A stretch of 43,233 nucleotides of DNA from Rhodocyclaceae bacterium (GTDB lineage Bacteria; Pseudomonadota; Gammaproteobacteria; Burkholderiales; Rhodocyclaceae), in NCBI GenBank assembly GCA_028869135.1, contig JAGWTC010000021.1:1-43233 (forward strand), read 5' to 3'. The position numbers and the translations under genes were made by a program. The notes under the pieces are model-generated. The model saw nothing but the letters and a program-made list of their open reading frames with translations. It ran no database searches and was not told where the DNA came from. Of the stretch, positions 28,201-36,875 are shown in pieces. Within the stretch, counting starts at the first letter, position 1; every line of letters starts with the position of its first letter.

Positions 28201-30665
28201 CCGCGCAGCGAGTCGCCGGGCTGGCCTCGCGGCGATGCAAGGAAATGTCCGCCCGGCTCAGGCCGGCCGAACAGATAGCCCTGCATGTAGTCGCAGCCCA
28301 TGCCTTGCAGAAGGCCGCGCTGAGCCAGGTTTTCCACGCCCTCGGCCACGACCTGCATGCCCAGCTTGTGGCACATGACGATGATGGCCTCCACCAGATT
28401 GCGATCGTTGATGTCGTCGACGAGATCGGCGATGAAGGAGCGGTCGATCTTGACGAAGTCGATGGGCAGGCGCTTGAGGTAGCTGAGCGCTGAATAGCCG
28501 GTGCCGAAATCATCGACGGCGATGCCGACGCCGGCATCGCGATAGCGCCGGATCTGCTCGGTGACATGTGGCCGCTCGTCGAGCAGCACGCCCTCGGTGA
28601 TCTCGATGATGATGCGACGCGGGTCGATACCGTGGTCGCGTATCATCGCCAGCCACTCCTTGCTGTCGTCGGCGCGCTGGCCGAACTGGCGCGGCGACTT
28701 GTTGATGCTGGCCTTCATGCCGACATGCCCGCCGGCATCCCAGGCCTTGAGCTGCTGCAGCGCGGTCTGCAGCACCCAGTCGCCGAGCTTCTTGATCAGC
28801 CCGATCTCTTCCACCATGCCGATGAATTGCCCCGGCAGAACCAGACCGCGCTGCGGGTGCCGCCAGCGCAGCAGCGCCTCGAACTTGGCGGTGGCGCCGG
28901 CAGGGGTGACGATGGGCTGGTAAAACAGCTCGAACTGGCTCTGACGCACGGCAGCCAGCAAATCCTGATGCATGCGCATGCGCCCCTCGGCCGCTTCCTG
29001 CATGTCGCTGGTGAAGTAGCAATAGCGTCCGCGGCCCTCCTGCTTGGCGCGATACATGGCCTGATCGGCGTGCTTGAACAGCACGTCCTCGCTGACCGCA
29101 TCGTGCGGATACAGCGTGATGCCGATGCTGGCGCCGCCGAGCACATGTTCGCCCTGCAAATCGAAAGGCTCGTTGAGCGCGGCGAGTATTTGCGGCGCGA
29201 GCTTCTCCACGTCCTGCCGGTCGTTGATGCCGGTCAGCAGGATCGTGAATTCGTCGCCGCCCAGCCGGGCCACCGTGTCCGTTGCGCGCACCGATTCGAG
29301 CAGGCGCTCGGCCGTCTGCTGCAGCAGCAGATCGCCCATGTAGTGGCCGAGCGTGTCGTTCACATCCTTGAAACGATCCAGATCGATGAAAAGCAAGGCA
29401 AAGCCGACGTTACTGCGGCGCGAACGTAGAATTTCCTGCGCCATGCGATCCATGAACAGGCGCCGGTTCGGCAGGCAGGTCAACGGATCGAAGTTGGCAT
29501 AGCGGCTGATCGTCTCCTCGAACTGCTTGCGGTCGCTGATATCGGACAGCAGGCAGACATAGCGTTCGACCAGCCCGTTGAGCCCGCACACGGCATTGAT
29601 GCTGGCGAGGAAGGTGATCAGCTCGCCGTTCGCCCGCCGGTCCACGATTTCGCCCGCCCACTGCCCGTCGTGCTGCAGGCGTCGCCATAGCTCGCCATGA
29701 AAGCCTTCGTCATGTACGCCCGGGACGAAAAGCGACGGCCTGCGGCCCAGCACCGCTTCCTCGGAATAGCCGAGCAGTCGGCAGAAGGCGGGGTTGACGC
29801 TGACCACATCAAGCGCGGCGTTGGTGATGATGATGGCCTGCCCGGCGGCGCGGAACATCATCGCCGCAAGCTTCTGTTCGCGGTGTATGCGATTGCGCTC
29901 GATGGCCAGCGCTGCGAGCTCGGTTGCGTGCTGCACGCAGACCGACAGCGCCTCGCTGCCGCCATGCTCGGGCAGGCGCACCGCCAGGCTGCCCAGCACC
30001 TGACCGCTGCTGGTCGCGATCGCGTACAGCCGCGCGCCCGACTCTGGCGGCGTGCCGCCCGCCGCCTGTGCGCCGTCGCTCCAGCGCAGATCGCCGGCCT
30101 CGGCACGCTCGAACTCGTCCTGCCGGTCGATGGTGAACAGATAGGCGCTGCAGCCCGCTTCGCGCAGCATGAAAGTGCCGATCTCGCCGAGCGTGTCGCG
30201 CACGGGGCTATCCTCGGCAATGCGCACGAGAATTTCGCGCCGCAACTGCTCTATGCGCATGGCCATGCGCAGTTGCGCCGCCTGCCGGTCGCGCTCGATG
30301 GCGTAGCGGATCGCGCGCATCAGATTGGCCGCATTCAGCTCGCGCTTGTTGAGATAGTCCTGCGCGCCGCGCTCAATCAGGCTCAGTGAGAATTCGGGAT
30401 CGTCGCGGCCGGTCAGCACCACGATGGGCGCGCCACGACTGCTGTCGCGCAGCTCGATGACGGTATCCACACCCTCGGCATCGGGTAGCGACAGGTCGCA
30501 GATCACGATATCGAAACGCTCGCGCGCCAGTTCCAGCTTGGCGTCGGAAACGCATATCACATGCCGGACTTCCGGCGGGTTTCCCACCCAGGCTTCATTC
30601 AGGAAAATCTCGACGAGCGCGGCATCGCCGAAATCATCCTCAACCAGCAGAACGCGCAGCGGCAT
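28197..30665 (-). CDS. Receiver-GAF-PAS-GGDEF-EAL c-di-GMP regulator
   Basis: An 822-residue protein. Receiver (1-125, D57 in [12 protein letters not shown]), GAF-like domain (~140-262), PAS (~265-385), GGDEF (~388-550) and EAL (~560-810). The GGDEF motif (469-473) is intact, with an I-site RATD (460-463) five residues before it. The EAL domain keeps E596-A-L, the INKS Asn, EITE, DDFGTG (718-723), VKID and EGVE, so both c-di-GMP synthesis and breakdown are possible. GAGGATC precedes the ATG. Third gene of the kinase-regulator operon; it shares 4 bases with ygiQ tail to tail. Confidence 0.93.
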   Translation of the reverse strand: MPLRVLLVEDDFGDAALVEIFLNEAWVGNPPEVRHVICVSDAKLELARERFDIVICDLSLPDAEGVDTVIELRDSSRGAPIVVLTGRDDPEFSLSLIERGAQDYLNKRELNAANLMRAIRYAIERDRQAAQLRMAMRIEQLRREILVRIAEDSPVRDTLGEIGTFMLREAGCSAYLFTIDRQDEFERAEAGDLRWSDGAQAAGGTPPESGARLYAIATSSGQVLGSLAVRLPEHGGSEALSVCVQHATELAALAIERNRIHREQKLAAMMFRAAGQAIIITNAALDVVSVNPAFCRLLGYSEEAVLGRRPSLFVPGVHDEGFHGELWRRLQHDGQWAGEIVDRRANGELITFLASINAVCGLNGLVERYVCLLSDISDRKQFEETISRYANFDPLTCLPNRRLFMDRMAQEILRSRRSNVGFALLFIDLDRFKDVNDTLGHYMGDLLLQQTAERLLESVRATDTVARLGGDEFTILLTGINDRQDVEKLAPQILAALNEPFDLQGEHVLGGASIGITLYPHDAVSEDVLFKHADQAMYRAKQEGRGRYCYFTSDMQEAAEGRMRMHQDLLAAVRQSQFELFYQPIVTPAGATAKFEALLRWRHPQRGLVLPGQFIGMVEEIGLIKKLGDWVLQTALQQLKAWDAGGHVGMKASINKSPRQFGQRADDSKEWLAMIRDHGIDPRRIIIEITEGVLLDERPHVTEQIRRYRDAGVGIAVDDFGTGYSALSYLKRLPIDFVKIDRSFIADLVDDINDRNLVEAIIVMCHKLGMQVVAEGVENLAQRGLLQGMGCDYMQGYLFGRPEPGGHFLASPRGQPGDSLRG

Positions 30666-30677
30666 GGCGGGTGATCC

Positions 30678-31103
30678 TCAGCCGACGATCTCGACTACGG
30701 TGAACCAGAAGTTCTCGATGGAGCCGACCACCTTGACGAACTCATCGAGATTCAGCGGCTTCGACACATAACAATTGGCGCCGAGCTTGTAGCTGCGCAC
30801 GACATCCTCTTCGGCCCGCGAAGTGGTCAGGATCACGGTCGGAATGGTTTGCAGGTCCTCGCTGGTCTTGATGTCCTTCAGCACCTCCATGCCGTTCACG
30901 CGCGGCAGATTCAGATCGAGAATGATAAGACCGGGCCGGGGTGCGTCTTCGTAGGGCGGGGCGTGGTGCAGAAAGGCCAGCGCCTTCTCGCCATTGTCCA
31001 CGACGTGCAGATTGATATGCAGCTTGGAAGCGCGCAAGCCCTCCTGCGTCAGGATCACGTCGCCCGGATCGTCCTCGACCAGCAATACTTCAACCGGCTT
31101 CAT
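30678..31103 (-). CDS. Single-domain response regulator (Rcp1-like)
   Basis: A 141-residue receiver. VEDDPGDVILTQEGL and the expanded loop before the phospho-acceptor D63 (ILDLNLPRVNG) are typical of the Rcp1/CheY-like group that pairs with PAS- or phytochrome-type kinases. K113-type Lys lies in YVSKPLNLDEF. It starts inside the end of the kinase gene (14-base overlap) with AGGAG upstream, and lies 12 bases before the GGDEF-EAL gene. It probably carries phosphate between the two. Confidence 0.92.
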   Translation of the reverse strand: MKPVEVLLVEDDPGDVILTQEGLRASKLHINLHVVDNGEKALAFLHHAPPYEDAPRPGLIILDLNLPRVNGMEVLKDIKTSEDLQTIPTVILTTSRAEEDVVRSYKLGANCYVSKPLNLDEFVKVVGSIENFWFTVVEIVG

Positions 31104-32640
31104 TTTCCGCTCCTGCAGTGCTGATAGTGAAATGGAAGGTGGTGCCGACGCCCGGCGCCGAATCCAGCCAGATTCGACCGCCGTGGTTTTCGACAATGCG
31201 TTTGCAAATGGCAAGCCCGATACCGCTGCCCGGATATTCGGCGCGGTTGTGCAGGCGCTGGAAGATCACGAAAATGCGCTCGAAAAAACGCGGCTCGATG
31301 CCGATGCCGTCGTCCGCGACATGAATGGTGGCGATGCCGGCGGCGTCGACCTCGGCGCCGATGCGCACGTGCGGCGCGCAGCCCGGCTTGCGGTACTTGA
31401 GCGCATTGCCGATCAGGTTCTGCAGCAAGGCGCGCATCTGTCCGGGCTCGCCCCTGACGACCGGCAGCGGCCCGCATTCGAGCACGGCGCCGGTATCCGC
31501 AATGGTCTGGCTGAGGTCCTGGAGCAAGGCCTTGTACACGCGTTCGAGATCAACCGGCGTCTGCTCGCCCTGGCCGCGGCTGACGCGCGAGTAGTGCAGC
31601 AGATCGTCGATCAGCAGTTGCATGCGGCGCGCGCCGTCGACGGCAAAGTTGAGATAGGACTGACCCGTTTCGTCGACATGGCCGGCGTAGCGCTTGGCGA
31701 ACAGTTGCACGAAGCTGCTGACCTTGCGCAGGGGCTCCTGCAGATCGTGCGAGGCGACATAGGCGAACTGTTCAAGCTCCTTGTTGCGGTTCTCCAGCTC
31801 GCGCGTCCGCACCATCAACTGCTGCTCCAGCTTCAGCCAGCGCGTCATGTCCTGCATGACCTCGATTGCGCCGAACATGCGCCCCCCGGCATCGACGATG
31901 GGAAGTACCGAGCACAGAATGGTCTTCGGGGTATCGTCGAAGCAGAGAATATCCAGCAGTTGCGCCTCCACGCCACGCCCGCTGGCGCACACCTGTTGCA
32001 GCGGCCAGTCGGCGTCTTCGAAGGCCTTGCCGGTGGCAGAGTCCCAGGCGCGGTAAACGCTTTCATGCACCATCTCGCCGCCGCCGCCACACCAGATTTC
32101 AAGGCTGGCAAGATTGGCCGAGACGATATGGCCGCCGGCATCGGCCAGGCGCACCCCGACCGGCAGCGCACCCAGCACCGCTTCCAGCGTCAGCTCGCGT
32201 TCGCGCAGCGTCTCGTAGGCGAGCTTGAGCTCGTTGATATCGACGATCTGCGTGATCAGGTATTCGGGCGCGCCGTCGATGTCGCGCGCCACCGAAACGG
32301 CCAGCTCGACCCACACCGTCTCGCCGTCCTTGCGCAGATAGCGCTTTTCGCGTTGGTAGGACGGAATCTCGCCGCGCAGAAGCTGCTCCAGCAAGACGGC
32401 GTCGGCTTGCAGGTCGGCGCTTGCCGTAATGTCGCGAAATGTCAGGCGCAGCAACTCGTCCCGAGCGTAGCCGACGATGCGGCAGAACTGCGCGTTCACA
32501 TCCAGCCAGCGGCCATCGAGGTCCAGCAGGGCCATGCCGATGGGCGCATGCTCGAAGATCTGGCGTAGTTGCGCCAGGGCCAGCCGGTCGGCGAAGCCGC
32601 TTAACGGAATACGCCCCTGCGGTGAGGAAACCTGATTCAT
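31090..32640 (-). CDS. PAS-PAS sensor histidine kinase
   Basis: A 516-residue kinase with no obvious membrane helix, so cytosolic. PAS1 with PAC (~25-138, FEHAPIGMALLDLDGRWLDVN), PAS2 (~150-270), dimerisation helix with phospho-acceptor H298 (FAYVASHDLQEPLRKV), and HATPase (N412 in LIGNALKY, DDGIGI at 443-448, GSGIGL at 471-476). The start MNQVSSPQG follows AGGGGACGGGC; the frame is open 55 codons upstream without support. It leads the operon kinase, regulator, GGDEF-EAL. The signal is unknown. Confidence 0.92.
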   Translation of the reverse strand: MNQVSSPQGRIPLSGFADRLALAQLRQIFEHAPIGMALLDLDGRWLDVNAQFCRIVGYARDELLRLTFRDITASADLQADAVLLEQLLRGEIPSYQREKRYLRKDGETVWVELAVSVARDIDGAPEYLITQIVDINELKLAYETLRERELTLEAVLGALPVGVRLADAGGHIVSANLASLEIWCGGGGEMVHESVYRAWDSATGKAFEDADWPLQQVCASGRGVEAQLLDILCFDDTPKTILCSVLPIVDAGGRMFGAIEVMQDMTRWLKLEQQLMVRTRELENRNKELEQFAYVASHDLQEPLRKVSSFVQLFAKRYAGHVDETGQSYLNFAVDGARRMQLLIDDLLHYSRVSRGQGEQTPVDLERVYKALLQDLSQTIADTGAVLECGPLPVVRGEPGQMRALLQNLIGNALKYRKPGCAPHVRIGAEVDAAGIATIHVADDGIGIEPRFFERIFVIFQRLHNRAEYPGSGIGLAICKRIVENHGGRIWLDSAPGVGTTFHFTISTAGAENEAG

Positions 32641-33049
32641 GCCCGTCCCCTGAAATGCGCCGGTATCGCCTTGCCGAACAGGCGCCTGGACGACTGCTCT
32701 TTTTCCGTTATACAGACATAAAACGATTTGATCAATTCGAATGGCATACGGCGTGCCGGCAGCCGCCTGCGGCAAACGCAAAAACCGACATAACCCCAGA
32801 AACAACAGGAGCTTGAGTGCAGGGCAAAAAACCCCGGGGCCACGCCAGCAATGCCTACCTTCGTTACAAAAATGAAAAAGTCGGCGCCGGATGAGGGAAC
32901 CTGCACGGTCGCGGCAGGCTTGCCGCTGCGGCGCATGGCGGTAGCAGCCGCCGCATCCGCCGATGGCGGCGAGGCGGCCCGGCTGCTTGCATCGACACGG
33001 CCCAGGGTGTACATAGAAAGAACCCCGCCCCGAACAAAAAGGACGCCCG
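32641..33049. other. Divergent intergenic region (409 bases)
   Basis: The left part holds the sigma-70 promoter for the kinase operon (separate entry). The right part, before the amidohydrolase, contains TTGCAT and TACATA boxes 17 bases apart (from 32987) that are poor matches to sigma-70. Open frames in the gap have no recognisable domain and no Shine-Dalgarno support, so I call no gene. Confidence 0.5.
32707..32735 (-). promoter_or_regulatory. Sigma-70 promoter of the kinase operon
   Basis: On the minus strand, TTGATC (32735-32730), 17 bases, TATAAC (32712-32707). The -10 box matches 5 of 6 consensus bases, the -35 box 4 of 6, and spacing is ideal. Predicted start near 32700, giving a leader of about 60 bases to the kinase ATG. 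Confidence 0.65.
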
Positions 33050-34366
33050 GTGATGAAGAAGATAGCGCTTACTGCCCTGCTGCTCGCCTGTGCCTCGCCG
33101 CTGGCCTTGGCCCTGGATGCCGTTGCCGCACGTCAGGACATCGATCGATTCCTGGACGGAAAATATCCGGGCCTGGATCGACTGTACAAGGATCTGCACC
33201 AGCATCCGGAACTGGGGTTTCAGGAATACAGGACCGCCAAGGTTCTGGCCGACGCAATGCGCAAGCTGGGATTCACGGTGACCGAGAAGGTCGGGAAGAC
33301 CGGGATCGTGGCCATCTACAGGAACGGTGCCGGCCCGACCGTGATGGTCCGCTCCGAACTGGACGCCTTGCCCATGCAGGAAAAGACTGGCCTGCCCTAC
33401 GCCAGCACGCAGAAGACCAAGGATCAGGATGGCAGGGAAACCTTCGTCGCCCACTCCTGCGGCCATGACCTGCACATGGCAAGCTGGGTGGGAACCGCCG
33501 CCACGCTGGTCAGCCTGAAGGACAAATGGAAAGGCACCCTGATGTTCGTCGCGCAACCGGCGGAAGAGGAGCTCAGCGGCGCGCGCTCCATGGTCGATGA
33601 CGCGCTGTTCAGCAAGTTCGGCAAGCCGGATTACGCCTTCGCACTTCATACCGCGCCGATGGAATATGGCTACCTCACCTACAAGGCCGGGCCGCAGACA
33701 TCTAACGGCGACTCGTTCGCCTTGGTGTTCAAAGGCAAGGGTGGCCACGGCTCGATGCCCGAACGGACCATCGATCCTATCGTCATCGGGGCGCGTTTCG
33801 TGACCGATGTGCAATCACTGGTCAGCCGCGAAGTCCCGCCGAACAGATTCGGCGTGGTGAGCGTAGGCGCGTTCAACGCAGGCACGGTCGGCAACATCAT
33901 TCCCGACGAAGCCGTCCTGCTGGGCACGGTGCGCACCTACGATCCGGGCGTCAGAACCCAACTGCTGAACGGCATACGGCGGATCGCGCTGGCTTCTGCG
34001 CAGGCCGCAAATGCCCCGGCACCCGACATCAGCATAGGGACATCGCAGGCCGATGCGGTGCTCAACGACGCCGCGCTGACGGACAGGACCGCCAAGGTCT
34101 TCAAGTCCGCTTTCGGCGACAAAGCCATCCAGGCGCAGGAGCCCAGCCCAGCCAGCGAGGACTTTTCCGTTTTCGTGGAGCACGGCATCCCCTCGCTGTA
34201 CTTCATGATCGGGGTGTTTTCTTCAACCCAGTTGAAAGACTGGGCCGCCAGGGGCCAGCCGGTTCCGGGCAACCACTCGCCGTTTTTCGCCCCAGTACCC
34301 GAACCCAGCATACGCACCGGCGTGACCGCCATGAGCCTGGCGGTCATGAATGTCATGCAGCCCTGA
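33050..34366 (+). CDS. Secreted M20-family amidohydrolase/peptidase
   Basis: A 438-residue protein with an N-terminal signal peptide (about residues 1-22, cleavage after LALA). The M20D pattern is visible: HQHPELGFQEYRTA, the metal-binding HSCGHDLHMA, PAEEELSGARSMV, and the lid domain with GKGGHGSMPE. Relatives remove acyl groups from amino acids or hippurate-like substrates; here the enzyme would be periplasmic, and its substrate is unknown. GTG at 33050 and ATG at 33053 are both possible starts; AAGGA is spaced better for the GTG. It is isolated, with a 125-base gap after it. Confidence 0.9.
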   Translation: MMKKIALTALLLACASPLALALDAVAARQDIDRFLDGKYPGLDRLYKDLHQHPELGFQEYRTAKVLADAMRKLGFTVTEKVGKTGIVAIYRNGAGPTVMVRSELDALPMQEKTGLPYASTQKTKDQDGRETFVAHSCGHDLHMASWVGTAATLVSLKDKWKGTLMFVAQPAEEELSGARSMVDDALFSKFGKPDYAFALHTAPMEYGYLTYKAGPQTSNGDSFALVFKGKGGHGSMPERTIDPIVIGARFVTDVQSLVSREVPPNRFGVVSVGAFNAGTVGNIIPDEAVLLGTVRTYDPGVRTQLLNGIRRIALASAQAANAPAPDISIGTSQADAVLNDAALTDRTAKVFKSAFGDKAIQAQEPSPASEDFSVFVEHGIPSLYFMIGVFSSTQLKDWAARGQPVPGNHSPFFAPVPEPSIRTGVTAMSLAVMNVMQP

Positions 34367-34491
34367 AACCAGCACGCGACCAGGCGATTCCAAACAGATG
34401 CGCCAGCGGCAAAGCGGCTGATACCCACCGCCACTGCAAGGGAAATCGCCATGGGATGGCCGTTACGGCGCCACGCCGGAGCGCATCTCGT

Positions 34492-35169
34492 CTAAGGAGA
34501 ATCCGGCGGCGCTGCTGAGTTGCCATGGATGCCGCCCAGCAGCGCCGCACGTCGCCGCGCCTGCGCGGCCAACGCGACATCGCCGCTGGCCGACGCCACG
34601 CGCGCCTGCACCCCCAGCCAGGCCAGCAGGGGCCGCCGCCAACCTTGGGCAGAAGCGGTTTCGACGGCAAGCGCCACTCCTTCCGGTGGCAACGCATTTC
34701 TCCGCAGCAACACACCGGCGGCGATAAGGCGCGGCAACGGCGCTTCGATGCGTGAGAGGCTCGCCGCACCGCTGAAGGCGCCGTACTGTGCCGGCAGCAA
34801 GCTGCTGTCGACAGCCCGCCCCGTCAGGAAGGCCGCATATGCGCGTGAGCGCTCGCCGGCATCCGCCGCAAGCGGCGCAAAACCGGGGCAACTGTCTCCC
34901 TCGGCTGCGGCCACGCTGGCGACATCGAGTGCGCAACGCGTGAGTTCCGCAACGGCCACCTGCTCGGCCTGGCCGGTGCTGGCAAGCTCGCCGCGCGCAC
35001 GCGCGAAGGCCGCGTTGGCCAGCCGCGTTTCGCCGCGCAGCCACGCCTCGATATAGGCATCCAGCGAGGTCTTGGCATTGGCCTGCCACGCGGGCGGCGT
35101 CGGGCCGCTGGCGCAGGCGGACAGCAGCACCGCCATGCCGGCGACAAATGAAAGGCGCATCCGGCTCAT
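34492..35169 (-). CDS. Putative outer-membrane lipoprotein of the MCE locus
   Basis: A 225-residue protein with a lipoprotein signal: a hydrophobic stretch ending LLSAC, with the lipidated Cys about residue 19. The rest is Ala-rich and helical, with no domain I recognise. The start (MSRMRL) overlaps the MCE gene stop as ATGA, so the two are translationally coupled. Many MCE loci include a lipoprotein; this one does not obviously match the PqiC/YmbA pattern, so partnership is inferred from context. Confidence 0.8.
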   Translation of the reverse strand: MSRMRLSFVAGMAVLLSACASGPTPPAWQANAKTSLDAYIEAWLRGETRLANAAFARARGELASTGQAEQVAVAELTRCALDVASVAAAEGDSCPGFAPLAADAGERSRAYAAFLTGRAVDSSLLPAQYGAFSGAASLSRIEAPLPRLIAAGVLLRRNALPPEGVALAVETASAQGWRRPLLAWLGVQARVASASGDVALAAQARRRAALLGGIHGNSAAPPDSP

Positions 35170-36077
35170 GGCGGGCTGATCTCCGTCTTGTGCGAGAAAG
35201 GCCACTTGCGATTGATTTCGTCGATCAGGCGCGAAGTCTTGCGCAAGCCCATTTCGACTTCCGTACGCAAGGTGCCGAGATCGGCGGAGGCGCCCTGCAC
35301 ATCGGCAAGAATCGCGTCGGCACGCTTGAGGCTGGCGCGAGCCTCGACCAGCAGGCCTTGCAGCTCGGTAAGCGAGGCTTGCGAGGTGTCGGCCAGGCCG
35401 CCCGCCGCAAACAGGCGTTGGTCGGCCTGCGCCAACAGACGGTTGAGATGGTCGAGTGTGGCGATGAGTTTTCTTGCCTCCTCATCGCCGCCAAGCACAG
35501 CGCCGAGCACTCCCTGCTTGCCACTCATGCGGCCGGTGACGGTCTCGACATGCTCCAGCGTGTTGGCGAAGGGCGAGCCTTGTGCGGTAAGGCGCTCCAG
35601 ATTTTCGACCAGCATCCTGGCACTGCTCAGTACCTGCGGCAACTGCTCGCTGGCATCGCCGCGCAGCAGCGGGCGCTCCTCGCCGGCAGGCAGCGGCGGG
35701 TCATCCAGCAGCGCCGAGAACACACGCAGGCGCGCTTCACCCACGATACCGCGCTCCAGGGTAAAGATGCTGGAAGTGCGCAGCCAGCGCGCATCCCTGG
35801 TCCTGACGTCGACAAGGACGCGAACGCGGCCGTCGTCGGCAAGCTCGACGCGACGTACGCGTCCGACAGGGAAACCCGAAAAGGTCAGATCCATGCCCGG
35901 ACGCACGCCCTCGGAATTTTCGGTCGTCAGCACCAGGGGCTGCGTTTCCGCAAACAGGCCGCGAGCCGTCATGACATAGAGGACGAACGCCACAATGAGG
36001 GCGACCGTAACGACGATCAGGGCAATCGCCTTGCGCTCAATGCCGGCGTCGTGCGCCTCGGTGGAAGGTTTATCCAT
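35166..36077 (-). CDS. MCE-domain (MlaD-like) lipid transport protein
   Basis: A 303-residue protein. One transmembrane helix (~15-37) is followed by an MCE domain (~45-130; GVRPGMDLTFSGFPVGRVRRVEL) and a long helical C-terminal region (~145-290). MCE proteins form hexameric rings that shuttle lipids between membranes. Here the short ring plus long helical part suggests a needle-like or coiled extension. It lies 3 bases after the permease-like gene and overlaps the lipoprotein gene. Confidence 0.88.
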   Translation of the reverse strand: MDKPSTEAHDAGIERKAIALIVVTVALIVAFVLYVMTARGLFAETQPLVLTTENSEGVRPGMDLTFSGFPVGRVRRVELADDGRVRVLVDVRTRDARWLRTSSIFTLERGIVGEARLRVFSALLDDPPLPAGEERPLLRGDASEQLPQVLSSARMLVENLERLTAQGSPFANTLEHVETVTGRMSGKQGVLGAVLGGDEEARKLIATLDHLNRLLAQADQRLFAAGGLADTSQASLTELQGLLVEARASLKRADAILADVQGASADLGTLRTEVEMGLRKTSRLIDEINRKWPFSHKTEISPP

Positions 36078-36080
36078 GGT

Positions 36081-36704
36081 CTACAGAAACTCGATGACAA
36101 GCAGCAGGATTTCAATGCCCAGCAACGCGCCAAAGGTCAGGGCGGCCCTGCTCAGGGTCGCCACGGTGACGGCGAAGAGCAGGCTTTTCAGGGCCAGCGC
36201 GATCAGCACGACAGGCTCAAAGACCTGTCCCACGGTATGGGTGTAGATGCCCAGCCCCCAAGGGGTGAGCCCGTACATGCCGAGGTAGGCGATGGCCAGC
36301 GCGACCGCGCTGCTGAGTGTGGTCATGACAATCACCAGAACGCAACGGCTCACGACCAGGGCCGCCCCCGCGCCACGGCCTGGCGGCGCCAGCGCGACAT
36401 TGACGGCGGCCAGCAAGGGCAGCAGCTCGACGACGAGCAGGCGCATTACGGTTGCCAGCGCGAACCCCGACAGGCCGTAATTGTTGGTGGTGTTGACCAC
36501 GATGTGCACGATGGCCAGGCTGAGCAGGCCGGACAGAAGCACGAACCGCGGCAGGATCTGGCGCGCTTCGGCCCAGAGGCACTGCGAGATCTGGCGCTGC
36601 ACGACCGGCGTCCAGGTCGACGGCGAGAATGCCGTGACCAGTCGCTCGGCGGCCTCGATGAAAGGCCGTACGCCGCGTGCAACCGCAGTCAGCGATGGAC
36701 TCAT
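36081..36704 (-). CDS. MlaE-like permease, shortened in the coupling region
   Basis: A 207-residue membrane protein, shorter than the ~260 of E. coli MlaE. The order of segments follows MlaE: an N-terminal amphipathic part with VQRQISQCLW, a helix (LLSGLLSLAIVHIVV), then MRLLVVELLPLLAAVNVAL in the place of the MlaE LRELGPVVAALLF, and a C-terminal KSLLFAVTVATLSR like KSVVFAITVTWIS. The AEIG and EQLSSMEMM segment that contacts the ATPase in MlaE is not found; APPGRGAGAALVVSRC takes its place. The start MSPSLT has GAGGA upstream. No ATPase gene is adjacent. Confidence 0.75.
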   Translation of the reverse strand: MSPSLTAVARGVRPFIEAAERLVTAFSPSTWTPVVQRQISQCLWAEARQILPRFVLLSGLLSLAIVHIVVNTTNNYGLSGFALATVMRLLVVELLPLLAAVNVALAPPGRGAGAALVVSRCVLVIVMTTLSSAVALAIAYLGMYGLTPWGLGIYTHTVGQVFEPVVLIALALKSLLFAVTVATLSRAALTFGALLGIEILLLVIEFL

Positions 36705-36875
36705 GCAGTCCTCATGCGAGTGAATGATGAATGCGCACCGGCCGAGCCCTGAGCGGCAAGATGCGACCTGTTGCTGGCATGATACCGGCTTGCTGCTGAG
36801 CATGCAGCGCTCAAGCCGGAAACTCGGGGCTGCTTGCGATGGGGGCGGGAAGCGAAGAAGGCTGACTGCCCCCCT

